Assembly: GCF_013155375.1 (NCBI RefSeq)
Contig: NZ_JABJQY010000004.1
Location: forward strand, 372,001-436,000
Source of the DNA: Nocardioides sp. zg-1308
Lineage (GTDB): Bacteria > Actinomycetota > Actinomycetes > Propionibacteriales > Nocardioidaceae
Direction: 5' to 3'
Length of the DNA stretch: 64,000 nt
Shown here: piece by piece, positions 26,550 through 35,214 of the stretch
How the letters are laid out: each line of letters begins with the position of its first letter
How positions within the stretch are numbered: position 1 is the first letter of the stretch
Notes under the pieces: generated by a model
What the model was told of the DNA's origin: nothing
Databases searched by the model: none
The model's input: the letters and a program-made list of their open reading frames with translations, nothing else
Position numbers and translations under genes: made by a program

Positions 26550-28327
26550 GCGAGCCGGCCGGGCTCGCCCGCACCTCGCGGCTGCTCCTCGCCATGGCGG
26601 CGGTCGCCGTGGCCTTCGCGGCCGCCGACACGTACGTCGTCGTGCTCGCGCTGCCCGACATGATGACCGGCGTCGGCGTCCCGATCGACCAGCTGCAGCG
26701 GGCCGCGCCCATCGTCAGCGGCTTCCTCCTCGGCTACGTCGCCATGCTCCCGCTGATCGGACGCATCGCCGACCTGCGCGGCCGCGTGCCCGTGCTCGTC
26801 ATGGCGCTCGTGCTCTTCGCGCTGGGCTCCCTCATCACCACCGTGGCCTACGACATGCCGAGCATCGTCGCGGGTCGCTTCCTGCAGGGCGTCGGCGGCG
26901 GCGGTCTCGTCCCCGCGACGCTGGCGCTCGTCGCCGACCTCTACCCCGTCGAGCGGCGCGGCGTCCCGCTGGGCGTGGTGTCGGCCGTGCAGGAGATCGG
27001 CTCGGTGCTCGGACCGCTGTTCGGCGCGGCGGTGCTCGCCTTCGCGGACTGGCGAGCGATCTTCGCGATCAACCTCGCCGTCGGCCTCGTCCTCGCCGCG
27101 GCCATCCGCGCCCTCGCCCCCCGGGAGCACCGGGAGGCCCAGGAGCACCGGGAGCGCCGGGAACGGCGCCGACCGGACGTCGTCGGCCTCCTGCTCGCCC
27201 TCGCCACGGTCGCCGGCGGTGCCGTCGTCTTCCTCCGACCACCGTCGCTCATGCGCGACCTCACCTGGGGCCAGCTGTTCATCCCGTTCGCCGGCGACGG
27301 CCGCTGGCTCACGCCGATCGGCGCCGCGACGATGGCGGCGCTCGTCCTGCTCCTCGCCTGGTGCGCTTTCGCCCCGCACCCGCTGCTGGACCTGCGCGGC
27401 TGGGGTCGCGTGCTGGTCGAGGCCGACCTCGTCGGGGCGCTGCTGCTCGCCACGGCCCTCGGCGGCGTGATCCTCGCCTTCGCCACCGCCGATCCCAAGA
27501 TCGAGGTGTTCTCGCCCCGCGGCCGGTGGTACCTCCTGGGTGCGGTCCTCGGCGCCGTGGCCTTCGTGTGGCACGTACGCCGCGCCGCGAACCCGCTCGT
27601 GCCCCGCGGCGCGCTGCGGCGTACGCCGGCGTGGGGGGCGCTGCTGGTCAGCTTCTTCGTGGGTGCCGCGCTGATCGCCGCCCTCATCGACATCCCGCTC
27701 TTCGCCCGCACCACCGTCTACCCCGACGACCAGCTGCCGGCCGCCCTCGTGCTGGTCCGCTTCCTGCTGGCGCTCCCTGTCGGCGCGGTGGCGGGCGGCT
27801 ACCTCATCCGGTTCCTCTCCCCCGGCGTCGTCACCGCCATCGGCATGCTGATGGCGGCCGCCGGGTTCGTGCTGATGACCCGCTGGGGGCTGACGACCAT
27901 CGAGGAGCCGATCGCCAACCTCGCCCTGGTCACCGGTGGGCTGGGCTTCGGCCTGGCCCTGGCACCCGTGAACGCCGCGCTCCTCGCCTTCACCGACGAC
28001 GACGCCCACGGGGTGGCCAGCGCCTTCGTCGTCGTCGCGCGCATGGTCGGCATGCTCGTCGGCATCTCCGCCCTCACCACGATCGGGCTGCGCCGCTACT
28101 ACGCCGAGCAGGGCGCCGTGCCCGCCGTGCAGGACGTCTGCGACGGCAGGAGCCGGTGCAAGGAGTTCTCCGACCTGCTGCGGGTCGCCGGGATCGCCCA
28201 GGAGCACGCCGTCTTCTGGGGCGCGGCGGGCTGCGCCGTGGTGGCAGCGGCGCTCGCGCTGGTGCTGCTCCGGCAGGTCGGGCCGACGCGGCTCAGCGCG
28301 CGGGACGTCTTCTCCGGGTCGGTCTGA
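26546..28327 (+). CDS. MFS transporter, P55-like (DHA2)
   Basis: A 593-residue major facilitator protein with about 14 membrane helices and the motif GRIADLRGRVPVLVMALVLF (motif A) near 71-90. A long loop rich in Arg and Glu lies near 190-210 and an insert near 235-260. Order and overlap with the lprG homologue match Rv1411c-Rv1410c, where P55 exports lipids and affects drug tolerance; the same role is inferred. The GTG start is within the lprG stop (GTGA), so translation is coupled. Confidence 0.9.
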   Translation: MSEPAGLARTSRLLLAMAAVAVAFAAADTYVVVLALPDMMTGVGVPIDQLQRAAPIVSGFLLGYVAMLPLIGRIADLRGRVPVLVMALVLFALGSLITTVAYDMPSIVAGRFLQGVGGGGLVPATLALVADLYPVERRGVPLGVVSAVQEIGSVLGPLFGAAVLAFADWRAIFAINLAVGLVLAAAIRALAPREHREAQEHRERRERRRPDVVGLLLALATVAGGAVVFLRPPSLMRDLTWGQLFIPFAGDGRWLTPIGAATMAALVLLLAWCAFAPHPLLDLRGWGRVLVEADLVGALLLATALGGVILAFATADPKIEVFSPRGRWYLLGAVLGAVAFVWHVRRAANPLVPRGALRRTPAWGALLVSFFVGAALIAALIDIPLFARTTVYPDDQLPAALVLVRFLLALPVGAVAGGYLIRFLSPGVVTAIGMLMAAAGFVLMTRWGLTTIEEPIANLALVTGGLGFGLALAPVNAALLAFTDDDAHGVASAFVVVARMVGMLVGISALTTIGLRRYYAEQGAVPAVQDVCDGRSRCKEFSDLLRVAGIAQEHAVFWGAAGCAVVAAALALVLLRQVGPTRLSARDVFSGSV

Positions 28328-28347
28328 GGGGCGCTACCCTGCCGGTC

Positions 28348-28842
28348 GTGAGCGACTTCGACGACCTGATGCGGGCCAACCGCGAGTTCGCGGACACCTT
28401 CGACCTCGGCGGCTTCGACGGCAAGGCCCACGCCGGCATCGCGCTGGTGACGTGCATGGACTCGCGCATCGACCCGCTGCGGATGCTCGGCCTCCGCCAC
28501 GGCGACGCCAAGATCTTCCGCAACCCCGGCGGCCGCGTCACGCCCCAGGCCCTCGAGGCGCTCGTGCTGGGCGTGCACCTGCTCAACGTGCAGCGTGTCC
28601 TCGTGGTCCCGCACACCCGCTGCGCGATGGCCTCCGCCTCGGAGGACGAGCTGCGGGCCAGGGTCGGCGAGTCGGCCGGGGTCGACGCCAGCTGGCAGTC
28701 CTTCGGCGTCGTGACCGACCAGCTCGACCAGCTGCGCCAGGACGTCGCCAAGGTGCGCACGCACCCGCTCATCGGCGAGCGCGCCGCGGTCGGCGGCTTC
28801 CTCTACGACGTCGACACCGGGCTGCTCACCCAGCACGTCTGA
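28348..28842 (+). CDS. Beta-class carbonic anhydrase
   Basis: Interconverts CO2 and bicarbonate. Zinc ligands C36 (in VTCMDSRID), H89 and C92 (in VVPHTRCAM) are present, with the D38-R40 dyad. The 164-residue length and the ending GGFLYDVDTGLL match the short Rv1284-like clade. Arginine replaces the usual aspartate in the H-T-D-C motif (HTRC), a small departure that could alter the active-site pocket. GTG at 28348 is preceded by TACCCT seven bases upstream; no Shine-Dalgarno sequence. The gene converges on the aldehyde dehydrogenase. Confidence 0.92.
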   Translation: MSDFDDLMRANREFADTFDLGGFDGKAHAGIALVTCMDSRIDPLRMLGLRHGDAKIFRNPGGRVTPQALEALVLGVHLLNVQRVLVVPHTRCAMASASEDELRARVGESAGVDASWQSFGVVTDQLDQLRQDVAKVRTHPLIGERAAVGGFLYDVDTGLLTQHV

Positions 28843-28866
28843 CGTACGCCCTCCCGCCGGGGCGGG

Positions 28867-30381
28867 CTACTTGAGGGTCTGCTTGCCGCCGTGCAGGAGC
28901 GTGATGAGCTGCGCGACCTTGCCGTCGGTCGCGGCGTCGCGGGCGAAGGACGTCAGGTTCATCACCGGAGCGAACTTCTGCCGGGTGATCGCCTTGGCGT
29001 AGGTGAACTCGCGCAGCCCGTCGGCCCCGTGGATCCGGCCGAACCCGGACTGTCCGACGCCCCCGAAGGGCAGGGCAGGCACCGCGGCGAAGGAGACGAC
29101 CGAGTTCACCGACGTCATGCCGGACCGGATGCGGCGCGCGATCGACATGCCGTTGGCCTTGGAGAACACCGCGCCCGCCAGGCCGTACTGGGTCGCGTTG
29201 GTGAGGCGGACCGCCTCCTCCATGCTGTCGACGGGGTTGATCGCCAGCGTCGGGCCGAAGGTCTCCTCGGTGATCGCCGTGGAGTCCTCGGGCACGTGGG
29301 TCAGGATCGTCGGCTGGACGAACCGCTCCCCCACGGCGTCGGGCCCTCCGAGCACCGCCCGCGCGCCCCGGGCGACGGCGTCGTCGATGTGGCTCCTGAT
29401 GACGCCCAGCTGTGACGGCATCGTGATCGGCCCGATCTGGGCGGCGGAGTCGGCACCGGCGCGGAGGCCGTCGGCCTGGGCGAGGATCTCGGCCATGAAG
29501 GCGTCGAAGACGTTGCGGTGGACGTAGACGCGCTCGGTCCCGGTGCAGGTCTGTCCCGCGTTGGCCATCCCGCCCCACAGCGCCGCCTCCGCCGCCTTGG
29601 CCAGGTCGGCGTCCTCGTCGACGATCAGCGAGTCCTTGCCGCCGGCCTCGATGACGACCGGCGTGAGGTTCTCGGCGCAGGCGGCCATGACCAGCTTGCC
29701 CGTGCGTCCGGAGCCCGTGAACGCGAGCTTGTCGATCCGCGCCCGGCACAGCGCGTTGCCGGTCTCGCCGAGGCCGGTGACGACCTGCAGCACGTCACGC
29801 CCGTGCACCACCTGGCGGAACGAGTCGGCGAGCCACTGGCCGACGCCGGGGGTGTACTCGCTCGGCTTGAACACCACCGCGTTGCCGGCGGCCAGGGCGT
29901 ACGCGATGGACCCCAGCGGGGTGAACACCGGGTAGTTCCACGGTCCGATCACGCCGACGACGCCGAGCGGGTGGTAGGCCACGGTCGCCGCCTGGTTAGC
30001 CATCAGGAGCCCGGAGCCGACCTTGCGCGCCCCGAGCACCTTCTTGGCGTTCTTGGCCGCCCAGGCGATGTGCTCGATGGCGAGGACGATCTCGAGCTGG
30101 GCGTCACCGTGCGGCTTCCCGGTCTCGCGGTGCGACAGGTCGGCCAGCTGGGCGATGCGGCGGGTGATCACCGAGCGCCACGTGAGGAGGAAGTCGGCCC
30201 GCTCGTCGAACGACAGGTTGCCCCACCAGTCGACCGCGTCACGCGCACGGGCGACCGCCGCGTCGACCTCGTCGCGCCCGGCGACGGGGTGGGTGCCGAC
30301 GACGTCCCCGGTGGCGGGGTCGAGCGAGTCGAAGGTCTCGCCGGCGCCGGCGGTCGCAGTGGGCTGGAGGGTGCTGGTCAT
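28867..30381 (-). CDS. Aldehyde dehydrogenase, succinic-semialdehyde type
   Basis: NAD(P)-dependent ALDH of 504 residues. Catalytic C279 is in NAGQTCTGTERV and E245 in VVIEAGGKDS; GPWNYP (146-151) and FTGSGRTGK (221-229) line the cofactor site. The sequence belongs to the group of succinate-semialdehyde dehydrogenases (GabD2-like) and coniferyl-aldehyde dehydrogenases. The ATG overlaps the GMC oxidoreductase stop codon (ATGA), so the pair likely oxidises an alcohol to an acid in two steps. Exact substrate unknown. GGACTCC lies upstream but the RBS is weak; coupling probably supports initiation. Confidence 0.9.
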   Translation of the reverse strand: MTSTLQPTATAGAGETFDSLDPATGDVVGTHPVAGRDEVDAAVARARDAVDWWGNLSFDERADFLLTWRSVITRRIAQLADLSHRETGKPHGDAQLEIVLAIEHIAWAAKNAKKVLGARKVGSGLLMANQAATVAYHPLGVVGVIGPWNYPVFTPLGSIAYALAAGNAVVFKPSEYTPGVGQWLADSFRQVVHGRDVLQVVTGLGETGNALCRARIDKLAFTGSGRTGKLVMAACAENLTPVVIEAGGKDSLIVDEDADLAKAAEAALWGGMANAGQTCTGTERVYVHRNVFDAFMAEILAQADGLRAGADSAAQIGPITMPSQLGVIRSHIDDAVARGARAVLGGPDAVGERFVQPTILTHVPEDSTAITEETFGPTLAINPVDSMEEAVRLTNATQYGLAGAVFSKANGMSIARRIRSGMTSVNSVVSFAAVPALPFGGVGQSGFGRIHGADGLREFTYAKAITRQKFAPVMNLTSFARDAATDGKVAQLITLLHGGKQTLK

Positions 30382-31961
30382 CGGGACTCCTTGACGAGAT
30401 CCGCGCACTTCTCGCCGATCATGATGGTGGGGGCGTTGGTGTTGCCGCGCGGGACCCGCGGCATGACCGAGGCGTCGGCGACCCGGAGGCCCTCCACGCC
30501 GTGCACCCGGAGCTGCGGGTCGACGACGCTGCCCTCCACGGTGCCCATGGCGCACGTCGCGACCGGGTGGTAGAGCGTCTGGCCCAGCCGCCCGATGCCC
30601 TCGATGATCTCGTCGTCGCTCGGGTCGGCCGACGCCGGGACCCACGGCTCGTCGACGAACCTCGCGATCGGACCCTGGCGCAGGACCTCCAGGGCGGTGC
30701 GGAACCCGCCGATCATGGCCTCGAGGTCGGCGCGGTCGTCGAAGTAGCCCGGGTCGATCTCGGGGTGCCAGGTGGGGTCCGCCGAGCGCAACCGCACGTG
30801 GCCCGAGCTCTGGACGTTGACCAGCGTGATGGCCGTGGTAAGCGCCCGGCGTACGGGCTCGTGCATGCCGTTGTCGTAGAAGCCGGTCGGCGCCACGTGG
30901 AGCTGGACGTCGGGCAGCGCGAGGTCGTCGCGCGAGGTGTAGAACGCGCCCGCCTCCCCGACGTTGGAGCTCAGCGGGCCCTTGCCGGTCGCCTTCCACT
31001 TCACGAGGTTGCGCAGGCCGAGCATCTCCGCGATGTCGGTCGTGTCGCGGGTGTAGCTGAGGATGCCCGCCGCCGGGTGGTCCTGCAGGTTCTGTCCCAC
31101 GCCCGACGACTCGACAGCGACGTCGATGCCCATGTCGCGCAGGTGAGCACCGGGGCCGATGCCGGACAGCATCAGCAGCTGCGGGCTGTTGATCGCGCCC
31201 CCGCTGAGGACGACCTCGGCCTCCGCCCGCGCCACCAGCTGCTCGCCGCGGCGGGTGTAGGCGACGCCGACCGCGCGGTTGCCCTCCAGCACGATGCGCG
31301 TCACGAAGGACTCGGTGCGGACGGTGAGGTTGGGGCGCGTGTCCGCCGGGTGGATGTAGGCGTCGGCGACGGACCAGCGCCGCCCCTTGTGGCACGTCAC
31401 CTGGTAGAGCCCGACACCCTCCTGCTCGGCGCCGTTGAAGTCGTCGTTGCGCTTCAGCCCCGCGGCGACGCCGGCCTCCACGAACGCGGTGCTCAGCTCG
31501 TGGTCGTAGGTCCGGTCCTCCACGTGCAGCGGACCGTCGGTGCCGTGGAACGGGCCGCCCAGCCGGGTGTTGGCCTCGGCCTTGCGGAAGTAGGGCAGGA
31601 CGTCGTCGAAGCCCCACCCGGTCGCGCCGTAGGCGTCGCGCCACTCGTCGTAGTCGGCGTGGTTGCCGCGGATGTAGATCATCGCGTTCATCGAGGAGCA
31701 GCCGCCGAGCGCCTTCATCCGAGGCCAGTAGGCCCGGCGTCCCGCGAGGTGCTTCTGCGGGGTCGTCTCGTAGTTCCAGTCCCACTTCGTCTTGAAGAGC
31801 GCGGAGAACGCCAGCGGGATGTGGATGTTGTCGTCGTCGTCGGCCGGGCCGGCCTCGAGCAGCAGCACCCGTACGTCCGGGTCCTCGGTCAGCCGCGCGG
31901 CGACCACGCCGCCGGCACTGCCCGATCCGATGACGATGTAGTCGAACTTCTCGTCGGGCAT
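30378..31961 (-). CDS. GMC family oxidoreductase
   Basis: A 527-residue FAD-dependent alcohol dehydrogenase of the choline dehydrogenase group. N-terminal FAD loop GSGSAGGVVAARL (12-24), the GMC signature CSSMNAMIYIRGN near 90, and the C-terminal active-site motifs YHPVATCAMG and RGNTNAPTIMIGEK. ATG at 31961 has GGGAG eight bases upstream. No signal peptide or membrane segment. The electron acceptor and the alcohol are unknown; choline and aliphatic alcohols or polyethylene glycol are typical of relatives. Coupled to the ALDH gene downstream. The 129-bp gap upstream holds a possible -10 TAGGTT. Confidence 0.9.
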   Translation of the reverse strand: MPDEKFDYIVIGSGSAGGVVAARLTEDPDVRVLLLEAGPADDDDNIHIPLAFSALFKTKWDWNYETTPQKHLAGRRAYWPRMKALGGCSSMNAMIYIRGNHADYDEWRDAYGATGWGFDDVLPYFRKAEANTRLGGPFHGTDGPLHVEDRTYDHELSTAFVEAGVAAGLKRNDDFNGAEQEGVGLYQVTCHKGRRWSVADAYIHPADTRPNLTVRTESFVTRIVLEGNRAVGVAYTRRGEQLVARAEAEVVLSGGAINSPQLLMLSGIGPGAHLRDMGIDVAVESSGVGQNLQDHPAAGILSYTRDTTDIAEMLGLRNLVKWKATGKGPLSSNVGEAGAFYTSRDDLALPDVQLHVAPTGFYDNGMHEPVRRALTTAITLVNVQSSGHVRLRSADPTWHPEIDPGYFDDRADLEAMIGGFRTALEVLRQGPIARFVDEPWVPASADPSDDEIIEGIGRLGQTLYHPVATCAMGTVEGSVVDPQLRVHGVEGLRVADASVMPRVPRGNTNAPTIMIGEKCADLVKESR

Positions 31962-32090
31962 GTGTCTCCCTGTCGGCAGCGGTGTGACGCGAGCCACAAA
32001 CCTACTGAGGCGGGCACGTCGCCACAACCACTGTCAGCGTCGCGCCGGCCCGGCGCGGTCGTCGTACGGCGCTCAGCTCGCGGGGGCCGC

Positions 32091-34163
32091 TCAGGCGTCC
32101 AGCGCCTCGACGTCCACCTCGTAGGCCCCCTGGACGATGAACTCCTTGCGGGGCGCGACGTCGGAGCCCATCAGCAGGTCGAAGACCCGGCTCGCCTCGT
32201 CGACGTCGTCGATGGTGAGCTTGCGCAGCGTCCGGTAGCGGGGGTCCATGGTCGTCTCGGCCAGCTGGTCGGCGTCCATCTCGCCGAGACCCTTGTAGCG
32301 CTGGACCGGGTCCTTCCAGCGGACGTTCTTCTTCTTGAGCTCGGCGAGCCGGCGCTGCAGCTCGTCGTCGGAGTAGGTGTAGATGTACTTGTCCATCCCC
32401 TTCTTGGGGTTGGACAGCTCGATGCGGTGCAGAGGCGGCACGGCGGAGTAGAGCCGCCCGTCGCGGACGAGCTCGGGCATGTACTTGAAGAACAGCGTCG
32501 CCAGCAGGCACCGGATGTGGGCGCCGTCGGAGTCGGCGTCGGCCATCAGGATGATCCGCCCGTAACGCGCGGACTCGAGGTCGAACGTACGGCCCGAGCC
32601 GGCGCCGACGACCTGGATGATCGAGGCGCACTCGGCGTTCTTGAGCATGTCGCCGACGGTGGCCTTCTGGACGTTGAGGATCTTGCCGCGGATGGGCAGC
32701 AGCGCCTGGAACTCGCTGCTGCGAGCCGCCTTGGCGGTGCCCATCGCCGAGTCGCCCTCGACGATGAAGAGCTCGGTGCGCTCGGTGTCGGCGCTGCGGC
32801 AGTCGAAGAGCTTGGCGGGCAGGGCGGAGGACTCGAGCGCGTTCTTGCGGCGCTGGTTCTCCTTGTGCTGGCGCGCCGCGAGCCGGGTCTTGGACGCCGC
32901 GGCGACCTTCTCCATGAGGAGCTTGGCCTGCGCCTTCTCCGTGCGCTTGGTCGAGGTGAGGAACGCCTTGAGCTCCCCGCCCACCACCTTGCGTACGACG
33001 CCGCGCGCGGCCGGGGTGCCGAGGATCTCCTTGGTCTGGCCCTCGAACTGCGGCTCGGCCAGGCGCACGGTCACCACGGCGGTCAGACCCTCGAGCACGT
33101 CGTCCTTGATGACGTCGGCGTCAGCCGAGCGCAGCACCTTGCCGGCGCGCATGGCGTCGTTGAACGTCTTGGTGAGAGCGCTCTCGAAGCCGCTGACGTG
33201 GGTGCCGCCCTTCGGCGTCGCGATCACGTTGACGAAGGAGCGCACCTCGGTGTCGTAGGCCGTGTCCCAGCGCACCGCGACGTCGACGGTGAGCTCGCGC
33301 TCGACCTCCTGGGGCGTCATGTGGCCCTTGTCGTCGAGGAGCGGCACCGTCTCGGTGAAGGTGTCGGTGCCCTGGAGCCGGAGGATGTCGGTGACGGGCT
33401 CGCCGTGGGAGAGGAACTCGACGAACTCCGCGATGCCGCCGTCGTGGCGGAACTTCTCCTCGACCATCTCCGAGGAGCGCTGGTCGCGGATCACCAGCTC
33501 GAGACCCGGCACGATGTAGGACGTCTGCCGGGCGCGCCCGATGAGGCCCTCCATCTCGAAGCGGGCGTCCTTGGTGAAGACCTGGCGGTCCGGCCAGAAC
33601 CGGATCCGCGTGCCGGTGCGCCCCTTGGCGACCCGCTTGCCCTTGCGGGTCAGGCCCGACTGCGGGGTGAACGGCGCCGCCGGACCCTCGCCGTCGAAGA
33701 CGCCCGGCACGCCGCGCTGGAACGACAGGCCCTGCTGGGTCGGCGAGCGGTCGACGTCGATGTCCATCCGGGAGGACAGCGCGTTGACCACCGACAGGCC
33801 GACCCCGTGCAGGCCGCCCGTGGCGACGTAGGAGCCGCCGCCGAACTTGCCGCCGGCGTGCAGCTTGGTGGCCACCACCTCGACGCCCGACAGGCCGGTC
33901 TTCGGCTCCTTGTCGGTCGGGATGCCGCGCCCGTCGTCGTAGACCTCGACCGAGCCGTCGTCGTGGAGCGTCACCTCCACCCGGTGCGCGACGCCGGCCA
34001 GGGCCTCGTCCACGCCGTTGTCGATGATCTCCCACAGGCAGTGCATCAGCCCGCGCGTGTCGGTGGAGCCGATGTACATGCCCGGCCGCTTGCGTACGGC
34101 GTCGAGGCCCTCGAGGACCAGGAGGTGCGCTGCGTTGTAGGTGTTGTCCGCCGGTGCTGCCAC
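32091..34163 (-). CDS. Type IIA topoisomerase subunit B (second GyrB/ParE type)
   Basis: The ATPase/TOPRIM subunit, 690 residues. GHKL ATPase motifs: E45 and N49 in LWEIIDNGVDEA, DDGRGIP (76-82), and GGLHGVGLSVVNAL (116-129). The TOPRIM motifs EGDSA (469-473) and DADSDGAH (542-549) are intact. The final domain ends RKEFIVQGAYEVDVEALDA. Pairs with the A subunit 6.3 kb away, together forming a topoisomerase IV-like enzyme in addition to the replication-linked gyrase expected elsewhere. The GTG at 34163 is chosen because TAGGTT lies eight bases upstream; a longer reading to 34208 would swallow that promoter element. Confidence 0.92.
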   Translation of the reverse strand: MAAPADNTYNAAHLLVLEGLDAVRKRPGMYIGSTDTRGLMHCLWEIIDNGVDEALAGVAHRVEVTLHDDGSVEVYDDGRGIPTDKEPKTGLSGVEVVATKLHAGGKFGGGSYVATGGLHGVGLSVVNALSSRMDIDVDRSPTQQGLSFQRGVPGVFDGEGPAAPFTPQSGLTRKGKRVAKGRTGTRIRFWPDRQVFTKDARFEMEGLIGRARQTSYIVPGLELVIRDQRSSEMVEEKFRHDGGIAEFVEFLSHGEPVTDILRLQGTDTFTETVPLLDDKGHMTPQEVERELTVDVAVRWDTAYDTEVRSFVNVIATPKGGTHVSGFESALTKTFNDAMRAGKVLRSADADVIKDDVLEGLTAVVTVRLAEPQFEGQTKEILGTPAARGVVRKVVGGELKAFLTSTKRTEKAQAKLLMEKVAAASKTRLAARQHKENQRRKNALESSALPAKLFDCRSADTERTELFIVEGDSAMGTAKAARSSEFQALLPIRGKILNVQKATVGDMLKNAECASIIQVVGAGSGRTFDLESARYGRIILMADADSDGAHIRCLLATLFFKYMPELVRDGRLYSAVPPLHRIELSNPKKGMDKYIYTYSDDELQRRLAELKKKNVRWKDPVQRYKGLGEMDADQLAETTMDPRYRTLRKLTIDDVDEASRVFDLLMGSDVAPRKEFIVQGAYEVDVEALDA

Positions 34164-34320
34164 AAGGAGCAAACCTACCTGCGACACGCCGGGCGTCGAC
34201 GGAGGCACGCTGGCCGTGGGCGCGCATGAGGCGGTCTAGCGTGGGGCACCTATCCGTATCGCTTCTGCAACGGCCGCCGACGGTTGGTGGACAACGCCAG
34301 CGCGGAGGAGTGTGACGTGA

Positions 34321-34348
34321 TTGACTGCACGAGTTCTCGATCTACAAG
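34321..34348 (+). promoter_or_regulatory. Housekeeping-type promoter upstream of DUF7455
   Basis: TTGACT (34321-34326), 16 bases, TACAAG (34343-34348): the best sigma-70-type match in the window. The predicted start is near 34355, just before the SigR-type site, so the gene appears to have two stacked promoters. The rest of the 255-bp gap (34164-34418) contains no credible gene. Confidence 0.55.
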
Positions 34349-34356
34349 TGCTCGAG

Positions 34357-34383
34357 GGGAATCTTTGCCCCAAGGGCTACGTT
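34357..34383 (+). promoter_or_regulatory. SigR/SigH-type promoter upstream of DUF7455
   Basis: GGGAAT (34357-34362), 18 bases, GTT (34381-34383). Predicted start about 34391, leaving a leader of some 28 nt that contains GAGG, six bases before the GTG. This is one of four identical-form sites in the window. Confidence 0.65.
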
Positions 34384-34418
34384 GGGCCAGACACCGATGA
34401 ACAAGAAATGAGGCTGAC

Positions 34419-34646
34419 GTGACCACTGCCACCGCACCCACCCAGGCCGTCCTGACGGCCGGTGACCGCTGCGACCGCTGCGGTGCCCAGGCCTACCTCC
34501 GCGTGGAGCTCCAGACCGGAGGTGAGCTGCTCTTCTGCGCCCACCACGCTCGCGAGCACGGCGAGAAGCTCCGTGAGGTCGCAGCGAGCGTCCACGACGA
34601 GACGCACAAGCTGGAGACCCCGGCCACCCCGGCCCCGGAGGCCTGA
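34419..34646 (+). CDS. DUF7455 family small zinc-binding protein
   Basis: A 75-residue protein with one zinc-finger-like unit: C18 and C21 (DRCDRCGAQAYLR), C40 and H43 (LLFCAHHAREH). It resembles a single zinc ribbon and may bind nucleic acid or RNA polymerase; function unknown. It is highly conserved next to topoisomerase genes in actinobacteria, from memory. GTG at 34419 follows GAGG by five bases. Two promoters, one of SigR type, lie upstream, and a strong terminator follows. The thiol-metal centre would fit a redox-responsive role. Confidence 0.85.
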   Translation: MTTATAPTQAVLTAGDRCDRCGAQAYLRVELQTGGELLFCAHHAREHGEKLREVAASVHDETHKLETPATPAPEA

Positions 34647-34672
34647 GCACGACCCGACCCACACCTACTTCC

Positions 34673-34707
34673 AGATCGGCCCCGGACACGCTCTCCGGGG
34701 CCGATCT
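34673..34707 (+). terminator. Hairpin terminator after DUF7455
   Basis: AGATCGGCCCCGGA (34673-34686) and TCCGGGGCCGATCT (34694-34707) form a perfect 14-bp stem with a 7-nt loop, 27 bp beyond the stop codon. There is no U-tract. Confidence 0.8.
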
Positions 34708-34730
34708 GCGTCCTCTGGGAGGCTCTGCCC

Positions 34731-35207
34731 GTGAGTGCCATGGAGCTCGTCGTCGCCGTCGCGATCGCCGTCGGCATCGCGGGCATCATCGTCCCCGTCC
34801 TGCCCGGCACCCTGCTGGTGCTCGGCGCCGTCCTCGTGTGGGCGCTGGAGATCGGTGGGTCGACGGCCTGGGCGGTGTTCGCGGCGTGCGCGCTCCTGCT
34901 GGTGGGCGGCTCGGTCGTCAAGTACCTGGTCCCCGGCCGCCGGCTCAAGGCCTCAGGCGTCCCCAACCGCACCCTGGTCGCGGGTGGCGTGCTGGCCTTC
35001 GTGGGGTTCTTCGTCATCCCCCTGGTCGGCATGTTCATCGGCTTCGTCCTGGGCGTCTACGCCGCCGAGCGGGCACGGGTGGGCGGCGCGCAGGCATGGC
35101 CGTCCACGATGGCGGCGCTGCGGGCGGTCGGGGTCTCCATCCTCATCGAGCTGGTCGCCGCGTTCCTCGCAGCCGTGGTCTGGGTCGTCGGCGTCACGGC
35201 CACCTGA
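34731..35207 (+). CDS. DUF456 domain-containing membrane protein
   Basis: A 158-residue membrane protein with about four hydrophobic segments and glycine-zipper stretches (FVIPLVGMFIGFVLGVYAAERAR near 94-116), the hallmark of DUF456. Function unknown. The GTG start has GGGAGG about eight bases upstream. The EamA transporter gene follows after 7 bp, so they form a two-gene operon. Confidence 0.85.
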   Translation: MSAMELVVAVAIAVGIAGIIVPVLPGTLLVLGAVLVWALEIGGSTAWAVFAACALLLVGGSVVKYLVPGRRLKASGVPNRTLVAGGVLAFVGFFVIPLVGMFIGFVLGVYAAERARVGGAQAWPSTMAALRAVGVSILIELVAAFLAAVVWVVGVTAT

Positions 35208-35214
35208 GGCGCCG

